Assembly: GCF_050753345.1 (NCBI RefSeq)
Contig: NZ_JBLZFX010000003.1
Span: 62,001 to 126,000 of the forward strand
DNA length: 64,000 nucleotides
Direction of reading: 5' to 3'
Origin: Alkalinema pantanalense
GTDB lineage: Bacteria; Cyanobacteriota; Cyanobacteriia; Leptolyngbyales; Leptolyngbyaceae
Shown: piece by piece, positions 12,501-19,175 of the stretch
Layout of the letters: each line of letters opens with the position of its first letter
Numbering within the stretch: position 1 is the stretch's first letter
Notes under the pieces: generated by a model
The model's database searches: none
What the model saw: the letters and a program-made list of their open reading frames with translations, nothing else
What the model was told of the DNA's origin: nothing
Made by a program: the position numbers and the translations under genes

Positions 12501-13616
12501 TACGGTGATGACCTCACGTTCTACAGTCCTTTCCTAGTACGATCGCCCAGTCAAATTGCACCATTAGGTAGCACTGTCAATGCGCTTAAACAGGTTCTTA
12601 GTCAGCTAAGCAATAGCTTGAATGCCAAGTTATTCAACGTTCCTAGCGCTTTACCTAATACCACCTTGTCTTGGAAAAACGATTTTATTCGCGGTGGCAA
12701 TGGAGATGATTCCATTCTGGGCGGTGATGCCATGATGTTTGCACCATTGTTGAATAACTTTGATTACAACTTTGGTGATTTCTGGCGCTATGGCTATCGG
12801 CCTGTGAATAAGGCAGTAAGGCCAACTTTCCAAGAATTTGACTGGTATTTAAATAACGACAACCTTGAGGGAGGTGAAGGCAGTGACTTCATGATTGGTG
12901 GTTATACCAACCTGATTAGCCCGATCGTGACGCAAACTCCGACCACAGCGGATCAGGTTGTCAAATTCCGCAGCAGTTTGAATACCCTTATTGCAGATAT
13001 TGAAAACGTCTGGATTCGGGAACTTCACAATCATACCTACGGTATTGACTACGCGAATCGTAACCGTAGCAATCGGTTGGTTGCTGGGAATACAGTGATG
13101 AATGGAGGCAATGGCAACGATGTGATGATTGGCGACAATGCATCCATTCGTCTACCCATCCTGAATGGTCAAGTGACGCTAGGAATTCAAATTCAAGGCG
13201 GCGACTTGGATATAACCGAAGAAGGCCACAATTTCTTTGGCAAGCTGCCCCACGCCTATGACACGCAAAATCGCAATCTCGATAGCGGATTTGGCCAAGA
13301 CCAAATGTTTGGCGGCAGTGGTACGGATGTAATGCTAGGTGAGCAGTTCTTTGATTGGCTCTACGGTCAGGAGAATTATGACTATCTATTTGCCGGACGC
13401 GGAGGAGACTTTGTCGATGGCGGCAGCGATAGTGATAACTTAATTCGCTACTATGCCAATCCCAGTCCTGATGATGTCACCGCGATCACTCCCTATATTC
13501 GACCCAAGTTGCAATTACTCTTAAGCCCCCATCTATTGCAATACCTCCAGGAAATTACCGCGAATCGCAACACCTTAGCCCTAGAAGGAGAATTGCTAAT
13601 GCAGTATCCCAATTAG
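3534..13616 (+). CDS. Giant DUF4347 / RTX / FG-GAP-like Ca-binding protein
   Basis: A 3,360-residue protein, probably exported by type I secretion. Residues about 44-199 form a DUF4347 domain (IHIVSHGN, DILLYGCDVA, GGDWILE). Residues 200-950 are a beta-rich region without a recognised domain that contains EF-hand-like loops: DPNSDGRLTTSE near 421 and DLDSNGTVTLLE near 546. RTX nonapeptides (GGxGNDxLx) run from about 956 to 2184, with repeated hairpin inserts marked by GDNG and GGND. Six FG-GAP/VCBS-like repeats of about 49 residues follow (DLNGDGxxDLLWR, 2186-2486), then RTX again to about 2810 and scattered copies to the C-terminus. There is no Sec signal peptide and no HlyB/HlyD gene in the window. 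Adhesion or an S-layer-like role is inferred; no catalytic domain was seen. The downstream barrel gene is 94 bases away. Confidence 0.88.
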   Translation: MNPELFSAASAIAPLSDRLPLPKNPLEISSFSRTSFSGSATVGRSLVFVDTGIQNYQQLLSGLNADQSVYLIDTQQDGIDQISQVLAGLSDVAAIHIVSHGNIGRLQLGNTDLSGNNLGLYTDRLRQWATHLTEDADILLYGCDVAQSNLGTGFVQQLANLTGADIAASNNLTGNTAQGGDWILEVNTGAISSNLAFQAAVLTQYQNTLLTPISTAEYNNFKAGVNDFLALAQTGIDTIAFTERLPLVGSQLASTAKFFQTLKNDLANAWTTLETIPAADLDSEDIRSTIATTLAPYLPSGVTVTENANQVLFNLDLSRLVNSNLNFDLGLDAIGLSVGSSGNINTQLGYTLPLKFGVDLTSGEFFVDTSALNELAIGLTVTTPGLSATGRLGFLQVNVAGQDSQGNATNFAGQFQVDLRDPNSDGRLTTSELAGLSATQLLTSKLQANADINLGLTTSFGGSAAFPSLKADLNIDWVFDPNNLNLLPTAAFNNARLNLGEFFSEFVNPIFSEIQKVLKPIQPVFDVLNTRMPVLSDIGPLRDIYDLDSNGTVTLLEFVGKSSGNESAAKFLNAVTQIAQFINSVPTGVGDVYIPLGNLRLNDSPTADLRVAGLLDSLNLSNSSLIDDLTSLLPGVDNVTRNILDNFKSNASNANFSGGLAFPLLQNPTTALGLLLGRNVSLFTLDLPALGTNFNVSQFFPILGPLGVRLSGNFDFQADFNFGYDTEGFKQFATALDGGSIDPSLIFNGFYISDTASPDGSGSDVPEVKINASVQASGEINVIVAAAGVGGGLFATVNLDLRDRDPATGNSVPYVDGKIRLDELGKNFTANGPLGIFTASGKLTAGLNAYIKVGVDLPFVGFVGWQDSFDIATATLLDFDTDTSKLAPNPVLAEFDPTLGANVLRLNMGPNAAARLVGNLDDGDETFKVTRSADGSKLFVTAFGYTQEFDASTVVKIYAEGGAGDDVIDIAEDVAIPAELWGDFNPARNPGRSEFGNDKIFAGGAAAILHGGAGNDELTARSGDSQLFGEAGDDKLFGGSGNDTLSGGEGDDRLYANDGNDTLEGNEGDDYLDAGKGNDTVYGGDGNDRIKGGDGNDTLYGNDGTDIIEAGQGDDTAYGGAGNDYILDEGEIVVVSSPGSPSIPPGGPVLENVVVIPTEGLLIQVNLTAGGGNDTFYGETGNDVLFGQAGVDILYGQEGDDWLDGGANRDFLLGDLGTVDRATETVTLTPGSGGNDKLFGGSGNDELYGQDGDDELYGQANDDVLIGGLGNDLADGGADRDWVLGDEGSVNRNTNTVILSTGNGNDTLFGGTGNDDLYGQLGDDLIFGDSAQIVSVNGSTERVESIDTANGGNDRLFGGLGRDVLLGGTGDDRLFGSDETYSEVGAANLLFGDNGAVLRRKVDRFITEVASTNPTHGGRDEIQAQISDVIVGGSGGLDAPGVGGDRLLGSSGNDIILGDNGRVVRRNDGQVDRIEPLFNDQGGDDLIEGRTGSDILLGGGGNDRMIGGSQSANVSDGVDYIFGGGGDDAIAGGNATITDNANPAARVITNLDSSAIVDWLFGDYGLLTFVGIGDDLNSRLGFKVLDYFAATLTKAQSILGEAEGNDRIVGNFGTDPLFGGGGNDTLLGGENDDRIFADYGVMEFTNGSLTRLASTEPSFGGNDVVEGGNGNDWIIGGAGNEINLDGGNDQDIILGDNGEILINNGIVTQTRSINPEFGGNDVITGGNQTDIVIGGSGNDQINGGVDDAADILLGDNGIVYGNTNNPNTANDIISTDPTFGGRDQISGGAGDDIILGGSGGGDTLGQLGDTISGDSGDDILLGDGGRITRNGNNEVEKIETLFPNNGGNDIINGNAGRDIALGGAGDDTISGDADDDILFGDHGVVDFSVDEDLETLDILRSIDPGLGGKDTIFGNDGDDIAFGGANDDTIDGNNGDDILLGDNGQITFDSNQAITQITTTDGQIGGNDHIKGSTGNDRILGGFGNDDLQGNADEDILLGDNGVLEYDLDNNPATLDLIATIDPALGGNDVIQGNDDRDIALGGAQNDTINGNGGEDILLGDNGRITYSNGKIRLIETTNPTIGGQDNIFGDDGNDMILGGADADYLRGNHGNDTILGDHGKLDYAYAGDDKVAADSNLDTLDFVTTTDPTFGGNDLIFGDRGSDNLMGGTGSDRIYGDEGLDTLDEEWQVIGNADLNGDGANDLLWRNQITGQNLLWVTRDGKFSEAAPLPDVTDLSWQVVGIFDLNGDGKKDILWRHSNGTLVAWKMNGITYDSDYWFNNSPDSSWQLLSIADLAGNGTPYFVWRHITGPVVLWQIQNFQIAGGAVLNNAPDNGWRLSRVADVTNDGKADFLWQHTAANITVIWAMNGTNIIGGNVFNNSPDPTWTIAATADFNKDGKTDLLWRHTIASISVIWLMDGVNIIGGQVFNNAPDPSWQIASLSDYTGEGHTDIVWRHKFVGLTVLWQLDGANLVGGAMLPYADEKILDPSSADLILGDHGKLYPSLLRDRNYVSIDTAANQGGGNDILFGNQGDDTILGQQGQDIIYGGSGEDDILGGHNVRGGADGADQVDGGANSDVVLGDNGQITRRPLTNGGWQKYPAPFADTIRDVIRFDDVDRVSGNDTLRGSAGDDILQGQRGDDWLDGGKGDDELIGQLGNDVLLGRSGQDFALGDTGVILRDYNPDGTPRLNRNQSWHRDALLLDVANLVDSYNINAIPNSAFQDANIDSLLMTSAANGQGGIDSQVQALSFFDDGNDYLDGGSGDDSLFGQRGNDSIFGGEGNDYAEGNAGDDTIDGGSGDDFVVGDNAINIAPFNRELPTVFRGMHLIQQGGGLNFELGEFGTIVIPNLSLQPQTNDGLLTTVSLAEPIIFDTAPQAPIAPLKRNGKTWQPLISLIPDLTHHLDLLSGNDRLSDVSGNNTLIGDNYASFLPLRTGNAEIDNNLDDINTLLHHVTYDLHDLELALRNGQPQQTLSMANDQIFGGSDRDLIYGDDLTFYSPFLVRSPSQIAPLGSTVNALKQVLSQLSNSLNAKLFNVPSALPNTTLSWKNDFIRGGNGDDSILGGDAMMFAPLLNNFDYNFGDFWRYGYRPVNKAVRPTFQEFDWYLNNDNLEGGEGSDFMIGGYTNLISPIVTQTPTTADQVVKFRSSLNTLIADIENVWIRELHNHTYGIDYANRNRSNRLVAGNTVMNGGNGNDVMIGDNASIRLPILNGQVTLGIQIQGGDLDITEEGHNFFGKLPHAYDTQNRNLDSGFGQDQMFGGSGTDVMLGEQFFDWLYGQENYDYLFAGRGGDFVDGGSDSDNLIRYYANPSPDDVTAITPYIRPKLQLLLSPHLLQYLQEITANRNTLALEGELLMQYPN
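10090..10992 (+). repeat. Block of six FG-GAP/VCBS-like repeats inside the giant gene
   Basis: Six successive units of about 49 codons each begin with a tryptophan and a Ca-loop motif: ADLNGDGANDLLWR, FDLNGDGKKDILWR, ADLAGNGTPYFVWR, ADVTNDGKADFLWQ, ADFNKDGKTDLLWR and SDYTGEGHTDIVWR. The third is degenerate at the metal ligands. Such repeats typically fold into beta-propeller blades. The block interrupts the RTX array, which resumes immediately afterwards. Confidence 0.85.
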
Positions 13617-13710
13617 ATCTCAGGCAGGCCGCTTTTAAGTTTTCTAGTTTCCACGGTTTCAATTTCAGAGTGCAGATCACCACCAACGAACGATCGAGGA
13701 GAAGATTGAA

Positions 13711-15375
13711 ATGAAGGAAATCACATTGGGTGTAGCAGTCACTGTAACGGCGACCTTAACCTCTATGATGGGTGCCCAGGCAGCCCAGGCCCAGGAAAAA
13801 CTGGAATCGATCGATTCCCCCGAAACTGACTTGCCATCAGAGATTATGCCTGTGCAGGCCAAGCGAGCCAGTTCGTCTAATGCCTCTGCATCAGAGACCT
13901 CCCAGCAGATTGCCCGCGCGACGGTAGATGTTACAGAACCCACGATCGAATTTTCAGCGGGGCCCTCTGTAGAGTCCTCTGTAGAGTCTTCTGTAGAGTC
14001 CTCTGTAGCCAGTACTCGCTTGGAGAAGACAACAGCAGCAGAATCGCTCATGCCTCAACTGCCGCTCAAAACAACGTCAGTAATTCCAGAAAAAGTCGCG
14101 ATCTCAGAAAAAGTAGTCGTCCACGATCGTGTCCTCCTCACCACGACCGCTGCGGCTCGTCCAGTTGCCGTCAGTCCCTCGCAGGCGAAGCCAGTCGCCG
14201 AGATCGCGCCTCCCCTCAGAACCGATTCCCCCTTGGCAACGGGTAATCAATCTACAGCATCGATCGGAACTAAAGCCAATCCCACCACCTCATTTTCTCC
14301 AGAATCGACTGTTTCTCCAGAATCGACTGTTGTTGCAGATAGTTTGCAAGACAAGATTCAACAATTGGAACAGCAACAACAAAAATTACAACAAGAATTA
14401 AATCTACTACGCCAACAGGTTAGTGATAGTCAAGCTAAAAATCTAGAAATTACCCGTGAAGATTTACCAGAAGGGCTTACGGTCACGGGACAAGCGCTTT
14501 TCCTCAAGCCACGTAATAGTAATATTATGGATTTTGCGCGGGTTAACGATTCATTCAATACTGCTGTGGGTGGGCAGTTGGCGACTTTGGACTATGACCA
14601 ATCCACGGCGTGGCGGGTGGGCGTCAACTATGCACCGAAGCAAAGTCCCTGGGAATTTGGCGCAACCTATACCTTCTTCAGCGCAGACAACCAAGCTACA
14701 GCCACTGAGCCAACCCGCAGTGATGGAACCCCTGGCCGTTTGCTGGCCACCTACGCCCACCCCTTCCAAAATCAACGGGCTGCCAGTGCCACCGCAGAAG
14801 CTAGCTTGGACTACGACCTCGTAGATCTAGACGTTGCCTATAATTTGCGCCCTAGCAAAAATCTGAATATTAAACTTTTTACCGGATTGCAAATTGCCAA
14901 TCTCGATCAGTCCATGGCGATTCGCTATGACGGTCAGGACTTTTCTCCCAACGGCGGCACAGTGAATTCGGTCAATGATTTCAATGGGATCGGCCCAAAA
15001 TTAGGGGCGGAAATGCGCCTGATGCTGGGTAGTGGGTTCAGTGTGTATGGTCGGGGTGGGGCTTCGCTGCTCTTTGGCAATGCAAAATTCCGCTACCAGG
15101 AAACCTTTGGCTCGGAAACGGTGGCGGATCTAAACTTCGATCGCAAGCAAACGCTCCCAACGGTGAATTTTGCGGTGGGGGTAGATTGGACAGGCCAACT
15201 CAGTAAAACGGCGAAACTCTCGATCGGTGCGGGCTATGAATATCAACACTGGTTTAATGCAACCCGCGACATTCGCTTTGTAGACGATGCTAGTCCTGCG
15301 ATTTTTGCAGAGCGTCAGGGCGATCTAAGTATGCAAGGCTTCTTTGTGAAAGCTGGTATTTCCTTCGTGTTTTAG
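13711..15375 (+). CDS. Outer-membrane beta-barrel protein, Lpg1974/MOMP-like
   Basis: A 554-residue exported protein. Residues 1-27 are a signal peptide ending AQA. Residues 28-205 are low-complexity Ser/Thr/Pro/Glu-rich linker with short tandem repeats (SVESSVESSVESSV and PESTVSPESTV). About 210-245 is a coiled coil (QQLEQQQQKLQQELNLLRQQ). From about 250 to the end, alternating aromatic beta strands (WRVGVNYAPKQSPWEFGATY) and a terminal phenylalanine indicate a barrel recognised by the Bam machinery. The strand pattern resembles the Lpg1974 family of pore-forming proteins; whether it forms a porin here is inference. GGAGAAG lies just before the ATG. The gene follows the giant RTX gene and may share its transcript. 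Confidence 0.8.
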   Translation: MKEITLGVAVTVTATLTSMMGAQAAQAQEKLESIDSPETDLPSEIMPVQAKRASSSNASASETSQQIARATVDVTEPTIEFSAGPSVESSVESSVESSVASTRLEKTTAAESLMPQLPLKTTSVIPEKVAISEKVVVHDRVLLTTTAAARPVAVSPSQAKPVAEIAPPLRTDSPLATGNQSTASIGTKANPTTSFSPESTVSPESTVVADSLQDKIQQLEQQQQKLQQELNLLRQQVSDSQAKNLEITREDLPEGLTVTGQALFLKPRNSNIMDFARVNDSFNTAVGGQLATLDYDQSTAWRVGVNYAPKQSPWEFGATYTFFSADNQATATEPTRSDGTPGRLLATYAHPFQNQRAASATAEASLDYDLVDLDVAYNLRPSKNLNIKLFTGLQIANLDQSMAIRYDGQDFSPNGGTVNSVNDFNGIGPKLGAEMRLMLGSGFSVYGRGGASLLFGNAKFRYQETFGSETVADLNFDRKQTLPTVNFAVGVDWTGQLSKTAKLSIGAGYEYQHWFNATRDIRFVDDASPAIFAERQGDLSMQGFFVKAGISFVF

Positions 15376-15441
15376 GAACAAGGCGAAGGCTGCAATCCGA
15401 TCTCCCCCCATTGCATAAATCCTAGAAATCAGGAAAAAATC

Positions 15442-15475
15442 GAGAAGCTATTGGATCATTCCGGCTTCTCTTTTT
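15442..15475 (+). terminator. Rho-independent terminator after the barrel gene
   Basis: A 7-bp stem GAGAAGC/GCTTCTC with a 15-base loop is followed directly by TTTTTAA. It ends the transcript of the outer-membrane protein and lies just before the cyclotransferase-like gene. Confidence 0.75.
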
Positions 15476-15495
15476 AATTGCATTCCGCTTGCAAC

Positions 15496-16017
15496 ATGTT
15501 GAACCCATCCGCTATCCATATTTTTGTCTACGGTACGCTGAAACCGGGGTATGCTGCCTACGATCGCCTTTGCGCTGGACGGACGATCGCAGAAGTCCCC
15601 ACGATCGTGCCAGGCTCTCTCTACCATTTGCCCCTAGGCTATCCTGCAATAACGCTGGAAACCCATTTAGATATCCAATTAGACCAGCTCCAAACTCCAG
15701 ACCAATCCCGACAGGTAGACCCGTCCCAACCCAATGTTACAGGTGTGAAACACTGGGTTCAGGGTTACTGCTTATCGTTTCGTGATCCTCAAATTTTAGA
15801 AACACTAGACGACTACGAACACCATGACTGGGACGACCTTCTGCAAGTCTGTCCCCACCATCCCCATGGCAATGATTATTCCAGGATCCAAAAAACAGTC
15901 TATACTCCCTCTGGACAAGTTTTTGGCCCAGCTTGGGTGTACGCAATGACGCTAGACCAAATCGATCGACTGCAAGGAAAGTTTGTTTCCAGCGGAGTTT
16001 GGCAAGGAGGATCCTAA
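15496..16017 (+). CDS. Gamma-glutamylcyclotransferase family protein
   Basis: A 173-residue protein of the GGCT-like fold. The N-terminal signature FVYGTLKPGY is the glycine-rich substrate loop, and ETLDDYEHHDW near the centre carries the acidic residue expected to act as general acid/base. Family members cleave gamma-glutamyl dipeptides to 5-oxoproline, or are related gamma-glutamylamine enzymes; the exact substrate is unknown. The ATG at 15496 is preferred over an in-frame TTG at 15478, which overlaps the preceding terminator region. A short insert of mostly polar residues, about 55-80, separates the first strands from the rest. Confidence 0.82.
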   Translation: MLNPSAIHIFVYGTLKPGYAAYDRLCAGRTIAEVPTIVPGSLYHLPLGYPAITLETHLDIQLDQLQTPDQSRQVDPSQPNVTGVKHWVQGYCLSFRDPQILETLDDYEHHDWDDLLQVCPHHPHGNDYSRIQKTVYTPSGQVFGPAWVYAMTLDQIDRLQGKFVSSGVWQGGS

Positions 16018-16106
16018 TTCTGCCAAGATCCTAGCTAAGCCATAAATTGGGACAACCCCTGCCCGCCTAGATTTTAGCCTGACATCTAGCTTACATCTAG
16101 CCTGCA

Positions 16107-16694
16107 TCAGCGGACATCAGCGTTCTGAATTCTGGTGGGAGCAGCATTATCGTCAGCCACCGCACTCTTGGAAATGACCAAAACGGGCTGATCCAACGCA
16201 ACTAATAAACCGCTATCCCCCGTACTTGCCGGAGACACCGCCGTTTCCGAAATTGGCTGAGACTGAGGAGACACCTTAGCGACTTGAGAACCATTGGTTT
16301 TGGTTGCATTATTCGCCATTTGGGGGCTATACCCCATGGGGGTGAGGTTCGATACCATTGCTACGGCAACGGCAGCCGCTGCGGCCATACCACCGCCCCA
16401 TAGAACGGTCAAACGAGGTCGCCGATCGACCTTTTGCATGACTTGTTCAATAGTTTGATCAATCGGTTGCATAGGTTGAGGCGCAGGCAACGATTGAAAC
16501 CCTTGACGGAGCTTGACTAATCGCTGATGGAGTTGCTGCATCTTGGCATCTTCCACCAACCAGCTCTCCACTTGACGCCGCTCATCAGCCGTGACTTCAC
16601 CGTCTAAGTAAGCACTGAGGAGTTCAAAGCGATCGCGCTGGACATTCATCACACCACGACCCGATTCTGGAAATTCATTGGGGGCGGACAGCAT
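16107..16694 (-). CDS. Anti-sigma factor, probable partner of the SigG-like sigma factor
   Basis: A protein of up to 195 residues with an N-terminal cytoplasmic anti-sigma domain (FELLSAYLDGEVTADERRQV), one membrane segment around residues 97-118 (WGGGMAAAAAVAVAMVSNL) and a C-terminal periplasmic low-complexity tail. No zinc-binding HxxxCxxC motif is present, so it resembles the zinc-free class. It lies about 180 bases downstream of the sigma gene on the same strand, the usual sigma/anti-sigma order. The start may instead be the ATG at 16649 (MNVQRDRFELL), which would remove a poorly conserved 15-residue extension. It should hold the sigma factor inactive until an envelope signal triggers release. 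Confidence 0.75.
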   Translation of the reverse strand: MLSAPNEFPESGRGVMNVQRDRFELLSAYLDGEVTADERRQVESWLVEDAKMQQLHQRLVKLRQGFQSLPAPQPMQPIDQTIEQVMQKVDRRPRLTVLWGGGMAAAAAVAVAMVSNLTPMGYSPQMANNATKTNGSQVAKVSPQSQPISETAVSPASTGDSGLLVALDQPVLVISKSAVADDNAAPTRIQNADVR

Positions 16695-16875
16695 AGACTT
16701 TTCGCGGATCAGAAGCTAAACAACAAGTACACAGAATTGATTCTAAACTAGGATTCCCACTCAGCCCGTCCATCAAGAACCCTCCTAGGGAATCAATCCA
16801 TTAGGGCTCCTTTCAGGTCTTGTGTTCTAGGCGAGGTGTAGGGTCAACTCATCCTAGCAAAGCCCCCTCCAATCT

Positions 16876-17532
16876 TCATCCCTCTAAATAAGGTTGAAGC
16901 TGTTCCTGAAGGCGGAGGCGGGCGCGGGCAATGCGAGATTTAACGGTACCCAGAGAAACGCCAGTAATTTCAGCAATCTCTTCGTAAGCCATGCCTTCAA
17001 TTTCTCGGAGGACAATGGTGGTGCGAAAGACCTCCGGCAAATCTGCGATCGCCAATTGTAGCTGATCGTAGAACTCCCGACTGGTCATCTCTTCCACTGG
17101 CCCCGGTGCATCGGAGGCAATTTCCCAATCCACTTCGCCATCTTCCACAGACAACGGTGCGTCTAGGGAAAGAGGAGCAGCATTACGCTTCCGTTTGCGC
17201 AACTCGTCATAGAACAAGTTGGTCGCAATCCGACTCAGCCAACCCCGAAATTTAACCGGTTCCTGCAATCGCTTGATATTACGATAGACACGGATCCATA
17301 CTTCCTGTGCCAAGTCCGATCGATCTTGCCAATCCGGTGCTAAGTGATAAAGCACCTTGTCCACATGGGATTGATGCCGACGCATCAATTCGGCAAACGC
17401 AGCTCGCTCCGGGCGATGCCCCGTTTGGCATTGCAGCACCAAATCGTAGTTAGAGAGTTTATCGACTTGCACAGACGTTTGAGGAACCATGACCTCAACC
17501 GCAGACCAGGACGCAGAAATAGGCTGACTCAT
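16876..17532 (-). CDS. sigG: SigG-like ECF RNA polymerase sigma factor
   Basis: A 218-residue ECF sigma factor. Region 2 spans roughly residues 35-110 (FAELMRRHQSHVDKVLYHL, DLAQEVWIRVYRN, FRGWLSRIATNLFYDELRKR) and region 4 about 150-215 (LPEVFRTTIVLREIEGMAYEEIAEI, TGVSLGTVKSRIARARLRL). Both match the cyanobacterial SigG group, which governs an envelope-stress response. I start at the ATG at 17532, because the upstream extension to 17655 does not look coding. The downstream anti-sigma gene supports the assignment. The SigG label rests on remembered similarity and gene order, not an alignment. Confidence 0.82.
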   Translation of the reverse strand: MSQPISASWSAVEVMVPQTSVQVDKLSNYDLVLQCQTGHRPERAAFAELMRRHQSHVDKVLYHLAPDWQDRSDLAQEVWIRVYRNIKRLQEPVKFRGWLSRIATNLFYDELRKRKRNAAPLSLDAPLSVEDGEVDWEIASDAPGPVEEMTSREFYDQLQLAIADLPEVFRTTIVLREIEGMAYEEIAEITGVSLGTVKSRIARARLRLQEQLQPYLEG

Positions 17533-17655
17533 AGGAAGAAACGAGCTAAAACACAGTCTAAAACAACTGTCTAACGACGGTTTAAAACGTGGATAACGCT
17601 TTCCTCTAGTGACCCTATCCCTAACAATAAAGTTCCCGACGAAGTTGAAACTCAC

Positions 17656-18032
17656 TGATCTACATCGGTCTGAGCAATGTCATCTGATCCATGTCAGTGG
17701 CTGCTTCGGTCTGAACGGTTTACCTGAATCTGAGTTGATTGAATATAGTGATTGAAACAACGGATTGTCTACCCGATAGCGACATGCCGTATCAGGAATA
17801 CACCATAACTCAGGATGGGCCTTCTGGCGCATTTAGGGTAGATGAATCCAATATCCCTGCCAAATATCCGTGAAAAAAGGCACCTCAAAGGGTACCTTAT
17901 GGACTGGAATGGTGGATCTTGTAATTGAACGAGCCTGTAATTGAACCAGTGGAACAAATAGACACCAAGGAGTGGGCTGATTAACACCGAGCACGGGCTA
18001 GGCCCGGATCCTTACCCTAAAGCCAGAGGTTT
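17656..18032. other. intergenic region between sigG and a small gene
   Basis: 377 bases. The part next to sigG should hold its promoter; the part near 17877-17898 is a minus-strand terminator for the small membrane-protein gene. Short ORFs here have no recognisable features. Confidence 0.4.
17873..17898 (-). terminator. Rho-independent terminator of the small membrane-protein transcript
   Basis: On the minus strand, AAGGTACC and GGTGCCTT form an 8-bp stem with one G-U pair and a 6-base loop, followed by a run of Ts. It lies about 135 bases past the stop of the 48-codon gene and supports a real minus-strand transcript. Confidence 0.65.
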
Positions 18033-18179
18033 CTACACAGCTGGAGCCAGGGTAGGTAAGGCAGCATTATGGGGGAGCAAGGTAACAGCGCCAGCCTTAT
18101 GGACAGGCATGGCGGGCAATTTCATCAACAAGTAGAGTGCGATGGTCAGAATGGTGGCTAGGATAAATTTCTCAACCAT
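18033..18179 (-). CDS. Small single-span membrane protein, 48 residues
   Basis: I do not recognise this protein. It begins MVEKFILATILTIALYLLMK, a short basic/acidic start and one clear hydrophobic span, and ends in a Pro/Ala-rich tail (LPHNAALPTLAPAV). AGAGGGAAG sits six bases before the ATG, a good ribosome-binding site, and a terminator-like hairpin follows at 17873-17898. A longer reading to 18224 starts with a Cys-containing extension that lacks a comparable ribosome-binding site. Small thylakoid or plasma-membrane subunits of this size are common in cyanobacteria, but no complex can be named. Confidence 0.5.
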   Translation of the reverse strand: MVEKFILATILTIALYLLMKLPAMPVHKAGAVTLLPHNAALPTLAPAV

Positions 18180-18416
18180 ACGGCTTCCCTCTTTTAACTC
18201 TGCATGACAGTAAAAGCAGCCCATAGTCGGTGAATTCCGTATAAAAATTTCATAAGATTCCTATTGTTTTGTCAAAATCCCATGAAGCCTCCTAGAAATC
18301 TCTGTGCCTCCGATGGCCCAAAAGAGGCTGGGCCCGTCTGATTGTGCAATTCGAGGGTTCTTGCGCTAGGGTGAGAAGGGTAGGTTGAAGATTATCAAGT
18401 TGGGTATGACCGAGGT

Positions 18417-18989
18417 ATGGCGGTTAAGGCACACAAATCAGTTCTTGCTCGCCATTTGATGCTGTTGTTCATCATGGGTGGGATTTTGGTTGGGCTGGGT
18501 CAGCGGAATGGCCTGAATCGCTATGCCCAAGCATTTCAATCATCTACCCCTCTGGATACATCGACGCCTTCAGAACCGCAAGAAATGGGGCCTCGTGCCT
18601 ACGATACTCGGTTGGTGGTGGATTTGAGCGATCGCGTGGTCTATCTTTACCGCCATGACAAAATTAAAGCTAGCTACCGGGTAGCGATCGGGCAAAAAGG
18701 GTGGGAAACTCCTACGGGAAATTTTCGGATTAAACAAATGATCCCCCATCCCACCTGGCAGCATCCTTTAACTGACGAAATTTTTCCCCCCGGTTTAGAA
18801 AATCCCCTGGGCGATCGGTGGATTGGGTTTGCGGCAGATACCACGATGAAAATTGGGTTCCATGGAACTCGTGAGACAAGTAGTATTGGCAAGGCCGTTT
18901 CCCATGGCTGTTTGCGTATGACCAATCAAAATGTTCGATCGTTATACGAGGAAGTTTCCCTGGGAACAGTCGTCACTGTTCGCCCATAA
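18417..18989 (+). CDS. L,D-transpeptidase (YkuD domain)
   Basis: A 190-residue cell-wall enzyme that makes 3-3 crosslinks or attaches proteins to peptidoglycan. Residues about 15-30 are a membrane anchor or signal (LMLLFIMGGILVGLG), followed by a short linker. The YkuD domain starts at TRLVVDLSDRVVYLYRHD, and the catalytic signature is intact near the C-terminus: GFHGT then AVSHGCLRM, with the Cys as nucleophile. The domain is minimal, without LysM or peptidoglycan-binding modules, which is common in cyanobacterial versions. The ATG at 18417 is preceded by a modest GAGGT. It stands alone by spacing. Confidence 0.9.
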   Translation: MAVKAHKSVLARHLMLLFIMGGILVGLGQRNGLNRYAQAFQSSTPLDTSTPSEPQEMGPRAYDTRLVVDLSDRVVYLYRHDKIKASYRVAIGQKGWETPTGNFRIKQMIPHPTWQHPLTDEIFPPGLENPLGDRWIGFAADTTMKIGFHGTRETSSIGKAVSHGCLRMTNQNVRSLYEEVSLGTVVTVRP

Positions 18990-19175
18990 ATCAGCCTGTA
19001 AATCAATCTAGGAATGGCGTTAGTCCCAAAGTTTTCTAGGGCATTCTCCATACATGGCTTTGTACAAAAGTTTCTACCTAACATTGCGCAATGTTGAATG
19101 CAGAACTGAGTAGAAAGTTAATGTATCAAGTCAATGTAGAAAGTCAAGCGCCGATTGCCTACCGAGGAAGTTCCC

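Noticed and set aside
3173..15500. Type I secretion system genes near the giant RTX gene
   Set aside because: No ABC exporter, membrane-fusion or TolC-like gene is present; the neighbouring barrel protein does not resemble TolC.
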